Shown piece after piece: positions 55,745 to 64,000 of a DNA stretch of 64,000 nt. The notes beneath the pieces are model-generated. The model saw only the letters and a program-made list of their open reading frames with translations, searched no databases and was not told the DNA's origin. Positions within the stretch are counted from its first letter, which is position 1. Every line of letters starts with the position of its first letter. The stretch lies in the NCBI GenBank assembly GCA_014843695.1, contig CM026387.1, positions 82,455,592 to 82,519,591 of the forward strand, written 5' to 3'. The DNA is from Archivesica marissinica. Lineage: Eukaryota; Mollusca; Bivalvia; Venerida; Vesicomyidae. The translations under genes were made by a program, and so were the position numbers.

Positions 55745-56264
55745 ACGCTCTCCTCTTGGTCGATACCGTAAATCCTCCGTAGTAGTTGCTGTAGTGTTGG
55801 TTTCTGTAGCGAGTTGTTGTTTTACGCGGTAGGGGTGCTGGCCCTACGCACAACCTTCCTCCTTTCTCAGTCGGGCTTAGGACCATCCATGGCGGAGTTG
55901 ATCTGGTCATTAGTACAGGGTAATCCAAGTTGCAATATTTACTCAGTATAGTCCGCTGAGACATATGTCAAACTATTAGAAGGTAAAGTGTGCATACAAT
56001 GTCAACTTGATAAATGCTCCATGTAGGAGAGGAATTTATATAAGATTGTATTTATCTTGTTTTCCAATCCTTTGTTATCTTCCTGCAACCTGTGTGTTTA
56101 CAATGTCCATGCATATATGCTCTTTGTACAAAAGAAGAACAATAAATAAAGTTTTAACTAACTTGTAAATATATATTGCATAGCATAGTTGAAGTTTATT
56201 TCTAAATGACTCGTCGGTGTAGGATTCAACGGCATTTCGTCTGCCAGGAGCCAAATTAAGTAGG

Positions 56265-56515
56265 GGCCTTCTTGGCCGATGAGTTAAGGTTACATAACGT
56301 TCCCTCAACGCTTCAGGTTAGAATCCCACTGAGGGTGTTGATAACTTTATGTGAAGAAGCAACCCAACTGAGATAGTTACGGTAAATCGGTGGCTATACA
56401 GGAGTGCCCGGTCGTACATGAAATACTGCGTGGAGGGCCAGCAGGAGTCCTCCTCCACCAAACACAGCTGGAGCGTCGTCATATGCCTTAAGTTGTTCAA
56501 GCAAAAACCCAATTA
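56265..56515 (+). mobile_element. SINE family E
   Basis: Head CTTGGCCGATGAGTTAAGGT and CAGGTTAGAATCCCACTGAG, body CGGTAAATCGGTGGCTATAC, GGAGTCCTCCTCCACCAAAC and CGTCATATGCCTTAAGTTG. The CGGAAGGTCGGTGGTTCTAC-type body is a pattern I associate with a widespread bivalve SINE. Confidence 0.68.
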
Positions 56516-57407
56516 ATTACAAGGGTTTACAAGATACAGTGGACAGGTTGAAGTATGATTATATATTTGGTTTAACAATACACATACTCGTATTATACAT
56601 GTAAGAATGAATTAAGATACTTCCTGAAACAAATTATATGAATGACCGAATAGTGCAACATATATGCTAAAGGACAGTTATACTTTCCTACTCAGTTGAG
56701 AACATTATTCATACTGAAGTACCAGCTATATTGTCCAACTAAAGCGTGAGGCTAGTTCGAACTCGCGTCATTCCAGCCCCCAATTCCATCATAACCTGTT
56801 GTTCATGACATACTATAGTTTGTAAGATACACATGGTATCTCGGCGACGTAGGTTCTCAGAGTTAGCGCATAGGTCTCGACGGAAGTATTACACAAACGG
56901 CATATTACACGCAACGTGTTAATTAATTCCCGAAAACACATTCTTAGAGAATATTGGTAACCTGTGTGTTAATATTCGTGTCCGCAACCGCAGCCATGTG
57001 CGCCTAGCTTAATTCGAAGTATTTTTGTATTCGAAATGTGCACATTTTATAACGTCTGTCTAATGCACCAGCTATTTAGATTTCTGTCACATTTGCAAAC
57101 TACATGAACTTGAATATATCCTGGTAATACCATAGATAGGACAAGAATCTGTTTTACAACAACCGGGATTCTGGACAATCTTGGTGTGATTTGAATCGCA
57201 TGTCAGTTAATGCAACAACAACTGAAGTGGTGCATATTTCTTCTAGTCTAGTCATATATTACACTGTTGCTCGAAATAGTTATCCTACAAATGACAAAAC
57301 ATCATGAAGCTTCTTGACATAACAATAGACCACACACAGTCTAGGAAATATGTAATTCCTAATTACACTTGTTGTCTGGTATCAAAACCTTTACCCCATA
57401 GACTACT

Positions 57408-57454
57408 ATGTGTGTGTGTGCGTGCGTGTGCGTGCGTGCGTGCGTGTGTGTGTC
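57408..57454. repeat. GT/GC-GT microsatellite
   Basis: Alternating TGTG and TGCG dinucleotides; responsible for the Cys/Arg/Ala- or Thr/His-rich open frames here. Confidence 0.95.
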
Positions 57455-57660
57455 CTGATCCTCCATATGTGGTGCCCCTACCAGCAGTATTTCAGGTAAG
57501 GAAGGGCACACGTGAAGAACAACCAACATACCACACGCCAGCTGGATAGTTTTCTCACATGAAATAATTCGACACACCAAATCAGATTCCCACCTACAGT
57601 GGTGAGAGGCAAGCGATTTAAAGTCAACGACCGTAACCTCTCGGTCACGGTGCACTAGAA
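57455..57660 (-). mobile_element. SINE family E, minus strand
   Basis: The minus strand reads GTGACCGAGAGGTTACGGTC, then GTTGACTTTAAATCGCTTGC and CATGTGAGAAAACTATCCAGC, matching the head and body of the family E type. The 3' half is diverged. Confidence 0.6.
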
Positions 57661-57974
57661 ATGATCTCAGCATTAATACGCAATCCGTTTACCATAAAGA
57701 CATATGTAACCCTGTTTCGATACTTTTCATAATTTAGAGAGTGATGCAAACCATTGGAGGATTACGAAATGTAATTTCACACCGGTGTTGACAATTAATT
57801 AAAGAGGAAATGTAATACTGGTTGAAAGCTCAGGCATGCTTCACTGAACACATTGTGATCCTGTGCTGACTGCTGTCCGATTGACCTATTTCCAAACACT
57901 ACTATGTTGAAACATATTAAGTGCATACTTGTCGTGTTTTTGCTAGTGTGTAAAATCGTAGTGAGATGAACTCT

Positions 57975-58335
57975 ACTCTACGCTCCCAGAGGTTGCTGAA
58001 AGTCCTGGCTGACATACCCTACCCTCCCAGAGGTTGCTGAAAGTCCTGAATGACAAACCCTACGCTCCCATGGGTTGCTGAAAGTCCTGGATTACATACC
58101 CTACGCTCCCATCGGTTGCTGAAAGTCCTGGATGACATACCCTACGCTTCCATGATTTGCTGAAAGTCCTGGATGACATACCCTACGCTTCCATGATTTG
58201 CTGAAATTCCTGGATGACATACCCTACGCTTCCAGGGGTTGCTGACAGTCCTGGATGGCATACCCTACGCTTCCAGAGGTTGCTGACAGTCCTGGATGAC
58301 ATACCCTACGCTCCCAGAGGTTACTGAACGACCTG
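57975..58335. repeat. 41-bp tandem repeat
   Basis: About nine units of CCCTACGCTCCCAGAGGTTG plus CTGAAAGTCCTGGATGACAT plus A; period 41 (58,099 to 58,140). Confidence 0.93.
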
Positions 58336-58898
58336 GACAACACACCCTACGTTCATGTCTTATCCACAGTGCACGTATAAAACCGGGACACTCGCATACA
58401 GTTTATTTTGTCCTTCTGAGCAGGAATATATATTTAATATATCCCCTAGTGTCCTCAAATCGTACCTTCGTTTTCGTTACCCCGGAAGTATTTACAATAC
58501 TGCACGCGATCGGTGTTTTCTGACGTCACCAATCAGAAATAGAGACTGTCAATGGTCATTTTCCATAATTGGCAACAAAAATGCTCCGTATAATCCTTGG
58601 AGGCGTAAGTAATCGGTTATTGTCCTTGTATTGGTATACAAACATGAGCACTATCTTTCATAATGCACTATTGCATCACCATTTGTCCATTACTACAAAC
58701 TATTGACCTTTTCCAGTTTTGTTCTGCGTCGTCTGATTTGTTTACCTACCTGTCATTTAATGTGATGGTCAAAATAGACTGGGTTACAATTTTAGTTAAT
58801 GTAAGGGGAGATAGTTTCGGAGACTTCTCTTATATTGTTTTGAGGTCCATACAGTGGTTTACTGTATTCGTCAACTAAACGATGTGTCCTGTAGTGTA

Positions 58899-59157
58899 GT
58901 GTTATGTTATGTTATATTTCGGGTTTTACGCCTGCATCAGCACCATTTTGGGCTATACCGCCGGCGGGCAGTTTACCTAACAACACTTTTCCTGGGCAGG
59001 CTCCAGCGGTTAACAAGTACTTGGGTGCACCAACCTCCGTAAGAAACTGCCAACTGTTTCATATAAATGAGACACGGTCTGAGCAGGGCTCGAACCCGTG
59101 ACCATCAGTGATGATAGGTTACAGTGGTATTCAAGTCAGCGACCTTAACCATTCGAC
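58899..59157 (-). mobile_element. tRNA-derived SINE (family D) with 14-bp target duplication
   Basis: The minus strand begins CAGTCGAATGGTTAAGGTCG, then GGTCACGGGTTCGAGCCCTG (B box), a body with CCGCCGGCGGTATAGCCC, and ends at a TTATGTTATGTTA stretch on plus. TGTCCTGTAGTGTA flanks it at 58,885-58,898 and 59,158-59,171. Confidence 0.88.
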
Positions 59158-59171
59158 TGTCCTGTAGTGTA

Positions 59172-60150
59172 CTTAAAGGAATAGTTTTTAATTTTGTTTT
59201 AGGTTTATGGCAGTTCATCACCTACAAAGCGAAAGTACAGGTAATGTCATTCTCTTGTTTTTGTTAAATGGGCACAGTGTGATATAATTATGTGACCATT
59301 GGGCCACCTCATTTACTGTTCAAAAGTCAGGTTTACAAGACTATGTGATAAAATTCAGGTGTCCACATTGTGAAAATGCTTGTTAAACTGTGAAAGTGTT
59401 CACTGTGAAAAGAAATATTCATAAAAATAATAGAAATTATCAGCATGCTGCATAAAACGTGTTAGTTTTATATTTACACCCATTCGATGTTACGCAAAAT
59501 TGATTTTCTGAAAGGTCACGAAAACTCCGGTACCAGTCACCACAGATGTCGGCTCCGGGTCGTGGTAAAAATGGCAGCGCCCGTTGTTATTTACGTAGTC
59601 ATATTCATTGCTAATTATTTGGAATAAAAGAGGAACGTTACTTTATTTACATCATACATTTAGAAACTATGTAGTGTTAAGATTCATTGTGTTGAATGCC
59701 GATCATTTCTTATCATAACGGAAACCGGAAACTCGAGGGTACTGTTTCCATTAGTGCATGTCTTTGAACGATATGCACAATTAAGTTATATATATATTAA
59801 TGAAGCAGTTGAAAGTGCATGTGTGGTCCTTCATGCGAAAGAAATCCGAGATGACATGAGACAGCGTATAAGTCCCATCTGGCACCATCTAGTGAATGGT
59901 GCTATCATATTGCTGCAAAACTGTTAATAACTTTCAACTTCATATTATACTTGCAAGATAACCGTTTATTAATACGCGTTATAAAGGTCTTAAATATCAG
60001 ATCATTGTGACATTGTAACACGTAGACAGAGACAGTATTAATAGCAAGTTAGGCAATTATATTCCAAAGTGTTCATCTTGTTTTGAATATGAATTGCTTT
60101 CAAACTGTTAGTATATGTATTTCTGTAGGAAATTGTCTCGCAGCAAGCCA
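59172..60150. other. No gene recognised
   Basis: A somewhat GC-richer patch at 59,515-59,590 contains an AAAATGGCAGCG start-like context, but the frame stops after 18 codons. Nothing else stands out. Confidence 0.45.
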
Positions 60151-60184
60151 TAAATTGGAGTGTGTGTTGTATACCACATCCGCT

Positions 60185-60400
60185 TCGTATGGTATTGAAT
60201 CACAACACCACCTTGTAGGTTCGATTATTCCCAATGAGGGTGTCGAAATATGATCTAAAGTGAGGAAGTTATCTAGTTGCCTTGCGGAAGATCGGTGGTT
60301 CTACCCGGGTGGTCCTCCACCAAATAATAGCTGAAGATTCGCCATATGACCTAAACTGTTGGTGCGACTTTAAACCCCAAAAGCATATAAAAAATAAAAC
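60185..60400 (+). mobile_element. SINE family E
   Basis: GTAGGTTCGATTATTCCCAA (B-box region), TTGCGGAAGATCGGTGGTTC, GTCCTCCACCAAATAATAGC and GATTCGCCATATGACCTAAA. The best conserved of the three family E copies in its body. Confidence 0.72.
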
Positions 60401-60763
60401 AACCCAAACAAACACTAATATTACTAACGGATTCAGAATAAATAATCAACTATTGTCATATGATAATTATTATATTTACGCTAACTGTTTCAACAGCAAT
60501 GGTTAGAAGTGGTTGCACTGTAACAGACATACTTTGATATACATGTATATACTAGCGGAATTATTGGTTGGATCCCGCATGCCATTAACCTGTATTCCTC
60601 CTTATAACCTCCTCAATAAAACTTGATTTCCGATTCTATGTAGAATATCCAATCAATGTTCAAACACTATGTCCATAATCATTTAATGTGTGTACGTCTT
60701 GTAGGAACATGTATGATGTCTGCTGCAAGTATGACAAATGCCCTGTTAATGTGCTTAATACCA

Positions 60764-61056
60764 TGTATGTGTGTTTTACGTTTATTTATCGTCGCTACCG
60801 GTTGCCCATATGAGCGACGCCTCCTGAAGATATTAGTCATTTTAGATTTTTGGAGGATAGTGCAATGATACAGACAGAGACCCATTCCAGAGTCTCCTCT
60901 GGTTCTTTTACGTGCACGGTGTAAAGCACCGACACGAGACATCGGATTAACGTCCCATCTGAAAGACTGTTAATTGTATTAGGGTCAGACGGGGGATCGA
61001 ACTTGCGATCCCTGGATTACCAGTCCAGCGTGTTACCACTGGACTACAGGTCCGTC
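60764..61056 (-). mobile_element. SINE family C, full length, with 14-bp target duplication
   Basis: 293 bp. The minus-strand head GTAGTCCAGTGGTAACACGC and GGGATCGCAAGTTCGATCCC holds the A and B boxes. The body contains the block common to all five copies, and the tail is CGTAAAACACACATACA. TGTGCTTAATACCA flanks it at 60,750-60,763 and 61,057-61,070. Confidence 0.92.
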
Positions 61057-61269
61057 TGTGCTTAATACCAATCATAATTCACTAGGCAAAATATTATTAA
61101 CGTAAAGTATATAATTATAATTGTGTGGCCATATAAGTGATATATTTACTAACCTTCAGTGGATGCAGTTAAACCTGTATTAAGCAGTCAGTCAATGGTA
61201 TCACAGAAATTGGCGCATTAGCACAGGTGACTGATTAATAGAGGTCAAATGTATAATAAATCAACATAT

Positions 61270-61785
61270 TGGGGAAACTAGCTGCTTAATACAGGTTGGC
61301 TGCTTAGTGGAGGTGACAATTAACACCTGCTTTATACAGGTTGGCTGCTTAGTGGAGGTGACAACTAGCACCTACTTAATACAGGTTGGCTGCTTAGCGG
61401 AGGCGACAACAAACACCTACTTAATACAGGCTGGCTGCTTAGCGGAGGTGACAATTAACACCTGCTTTATACAGGTTGGCTGCTTAGCGGAGGTGACAAT
61501 TAACACCTACTTAATACAGGCTGGCTACTTAGCGGAGATGAAAACTAACACACGCTTAATACAAGTTGGCTGCTTAGCGGAGGTGACAACTAACACCTGC
61601 TTAATACAGACTGGCTACTTAGCGGAGGTGAAAACTAAAACCTGCTTAATACAGGTTGGCTGCTTAGCGGAGGTGAAAACTAACTAACACCTGCTTAATA
61701 CAGGCTGGCTGCTTAGCGGAGGTGAAAACTAACACCTGCTTAATACAATACAAGTTGGCTGCTTAGCGGAGGTGACCACTAACAA
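61270..61785. repeat. 45-bp tandem repeat
   Basis: About 11 units of GCGGAGGTGACAACTAACAC, CTGCTTAATACAGGTTGGCT, GCTTA; period 45 (61,391 to 61,436). The unit is 15 codons, so the 126-codon open frame here is a repeat artefact. Confidence 0.93.
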
Positions 61786-61914
61786 AGGTTTGACACCATT
61801 TGAAAACAACAACAGCAGCATACTTGTCCCCGCCAACTAGCTCTGTTTGAAATTAAAATAATGATCCAATCTCCTAGAGAAACCTTTCAAGCCAAACAAA
61901 TGAATGATGGCCAG

Positions 61915-62330
61915 GGGTCATGCATCTTCAAGTGGGTCATGCATCTTCAAGTGGGTCATGCATCTTCAAGGGGGTCATGCATCTTCAAGGGGGTCATGCA
62001 TCTTCAAGGGGGTCATGCATCTTCAATGGGGGTCATGCATCTCCAAGGGGTCATGCATCTTCAATGGGGGTCATGCATCTCCAAGGGGTCATGCATATTC
62101 AAGGGGGGCATGCATCTTCAAGGGGGCCATGCATCTTCAAGGGGGCCATGCACCTTCAATGGGGGTCATGCATCTCCAAGTGGTCATGCATCTTCAAGGG
62201 GGTCATGCATCTTCAAGGGGGCATGTATCGTCAATGGGGGCCATGCATCTTCAAGGGGGTCAGGCACCTTCAAGGGGTCAGGAATCTTCAAGGGGGTCAG
62301 GAATTTTCAATGGGGTCATGTATCTTCAAA
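61915..62330. repeat. 19-21 bp tandem repeat
   Basis: GGGGTCATGCATCTTCAAG with variants (CTCCAAG, TTCAATG, GGGCCATGCA), about 20 units. Three overlapping long plus-strand frames (to 178 codons) arise from it. Confidence 0.92.
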
Positions 62331-62578
62331 GAAATATGTGTGTTTACTTCCGGGGCACCGGCACATTTCACACCAAAATACAACAGAATGCATGTAGAAA
62401 TTCTGTAAATCAATGGAAATGTTGGACACAATGAAATGCTACCAAACTACCAACAAAACTACCAAACTACCAACCAAACTACCAAACTACCTAAATGTCA
62501 CTACTCAGCGATGCATAGAATGTCTCCTGTCGCCCTTATTTGGCTATGATTGGTGCATACATATTGAGTTGCGTAACA

Positions 62579-63187
62579 CCACAGGCACTTGAAATGTTAT
62601 CCATAAGCCACCAAAACCTAACCGATGATCAAAATGTATCTATTTTCAATCATGTCCAAATATTTATAAAAGAAACGGAACGATTTAAACATTAATTATC
62701 ATACATTATGATACATAGAATATATAGTTTGTATCACGAGTCACTATATACTTTACTCTGATAACAAGGGTCTCGGGGGTGGGGCGATGACATCTGAGCA
62801 TACTTGTCCATTTTCTTCATGTTTTTTCCTTCTCTTAATTATATCCTCACTTCTTGTACGCTTTCATACAAATAAACCACTACTTATTTATCAGCTACAA
62901 TGGGGAGGACCGAATCTAATGTTGTTATAACTTGTGGTCCAACCCATTTGTGTATGTATGTAATACCTGTATGATTGTGATTGTATTTATGTATACATAT
63001 ACAATAAAATATGATTAAACAATAAGCCACCAAAGGTCTCGTACCTCTATCCTAGGACACCCCCTTTATTAAAAAAATAATAGAGGAGGGTGTCCTAGGA
63101 TAGAGGTACGAGACAATAGAGGGGGTGTCCTAGGATAGAGGTACGAGACCGTTGGTGGCTTATGGATAACATTTCAAGTTCCTGTGG
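62579..63187. mobile_element. 609-bp TIR (foldback) element with 5-bp target duplication
   Basis: 36-bp terminal inverted repeats (CCACAGGCACTTGAAATGTT then ATCCATAAGCCACCAA) with one mismatch (C/A at TIR position 9), at 62,579-62,614 and 63,152-63,187. TAACA flanks it at 62,574-62,578 and 63,188-63,192. Inside, GGTCTCGTACCTCTATCCTA at 63,033-63,052 is followed by two inverted copies (63,081-63,108 and 63,124-63,151), so the right end can fold into a long hairpin. No coding capacity; superfamily unknown. Confidence 0.78.
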
Positions 63188-63359
63188 TAACACATACATT
63201 ATAGCGGTATCATCGTATGTTGTTTATAAGGTCAAACTAGTATTTATATAAGACCTCCCACATCGCTGATAATGAAATGGCCGTCAGATACCATAATAAC
63301 ACGGTGGTTGCAAACACGGACATGTTTATGTAATATTTTATCGTCATCATCGTCCATAT

Positions 63360-63435
<76 letters not shown>
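63360..63435. repeat. TA microsatellite
   Basis: Almost pure AT dinucleotides for about 75 bp; a shorter tract follows at 63,642-63,662. The Ile/Tyr-rich open frames here are artefacts. Confidence 0.95.
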
Positions 63436-64000
63436 ACACGAAAAGTAAGTGTGCACTTGGTTAGAGGAGAAATTATATACTTATATTCACACGTAAAACA
63501 AGTGTTCTGATAATGATCAAATTTCAATTAAAAGTAAAACATCGTGTAATACATTTGTGCCCATTTTGATACTAAATTTGCCTATTTATTGCGTCTATTT
63601 AAAGTATATAAATTTTCCCAATTTCATTTTCGTGTGTGTATAGATATATATATATATATATCTGAAGGTCTCGTCGTAAGCAAGCCACTCATTGTTATGA
63701 TATTTTAATATTTGAAGTATATGAGCTACTTTCGTAGAATAATTCACGCTCATTCTGTATATCAATTATAATGGAGTTTAACTGTACTTGATCCCTTGTA
63801 CTATGTCTGCAAATAGCATTTAACTTAAAGCGAGACTACATCAGTGAAAAGGCAAATTTCTACAGAATGTAATTTCCTATTATATGGTATAATTGTTTTC
63901 CAAATATTTGCCTCAAAAACTGAATATTTCAGCAACTAAACAAATGTCGTATACGCGGTTTGTTGACATAACAAAATAATGTAAAGTAGGTCGACATGCA
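63436..64000. other. No gene seen
   Basis: AT-rich DNA with no coding, RNA or repeat structure beyond the short TA tract. Confidence 0.5.

Larger units (their letters stand above)
52760..55899 (-). mobile_element. RTE-type LINE, near full length, with 13-bp target duplication
   Basis: A 3.1-kb non-LTR retrotransposon on the minus strand. The direct repeat TGATCTGGTCATT flanks it at 52,747-52,759 and 55,899-55,911 (one base of ambiguity with the element edge). Its 3' end (low coordinates) is a short GATGATGATG repeat, usual for RTE elements. It encodes an apurinic-type endonuclease and reverse transcriptase. It lies upstream of the most 5' hexokinase exon found and in the same orientation, probably in intron 1 or 5' flanking DNA. 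Confidence 0.88.

Noticed and set aside
59571..59627. AAAATGGCAGCG start context as a first exon
   Set aside because: The frame ends after 18 codons and no donor or downstream exon could be linked to it.
7410..61056. tRNA genes at several A-box/B-box pairs
   Set aside because: None has a pairing acceptor stem or a clean cloverleaf, and each is joined to a SINE body, mostly with target duplications.
61861..62434. Three overlapping open frames of 162-178 codons with repeated HASSRGSCIFK
   Set aside because: Each reads the ~20-bp tandem repeat in a different frame; none shows a codon pattern or domain.

Overview
The window looks like intron-rich, repeat-laden animal DNA. There are GT-AG introns, several tRNA-derived SINE families with target-site duplications, non-LTR elements of RTE, CR1/jockey and L1 type, and Ty3/gypsy elements. 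The SINE types resemble elements I associate with bivalve molluscs, so a mollusc is my best guess; this is inference, not proof.

The one host gene I can support is a single-domain hexokinase on the minus strand. I assembled ten internal coding exons by eye between 52,233 (5' side) and 3,906 (3' side). They total 1,270 coding bases (423 codons plus one base) over about 48 kb, and every splice phase matches its neighbour. The first exon (upstream of 52,233, not located) and the last exon (the DGSG/GAA region, probably below position 1) are missing. The protein keeps the ATP-binding and catalytic motifs. However, two glucose-contact positions differ from the family: the Asn of the NDT motif is Ser, and a conserved Gln is Tyr.

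Almost everything else lies in the introns. The intron at 22,068-35,448 holds a ~12.2-kb minisatellite of intermixed 25- and 32-bp units with higher-order block duplications, plus a 40-bp array. The intron at 7,136-21,911 holds a young Ty3/gypsy element (about 11,761-20,097, LTRs ~1.03 kb and ~99% identical). Its integrase is encoded before its reverse transcriptase, which is the Gmr1-type order, and its Gag has a SCAN-like capsid. It contains a 1,000-N assembly gap. Other introns carry a degraded second gypsy element, CR1/jockey-like and L1-like LINE remnants, a piggyBac-like MITE, many SINEs and over a dozen minisatellites (19-81 bp units).

Upstream of the most 5' exon found, 52,760-55,899 is a near-complete RTE-type LINE on the minus strand with a 13-bp target-site duplication, broken by one frameshift and one stop. 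The 56-64 kb end holds SINEs, 41-, 45- and ~20-bp arrays and a 609-bp terminal-inverted-repeat element with a nested hairpin.

I see no operon, CRISPR array, true tRNA or rRNA. Most long open frames here come from minisatellites whose units lack stops or are a multiple of three long.
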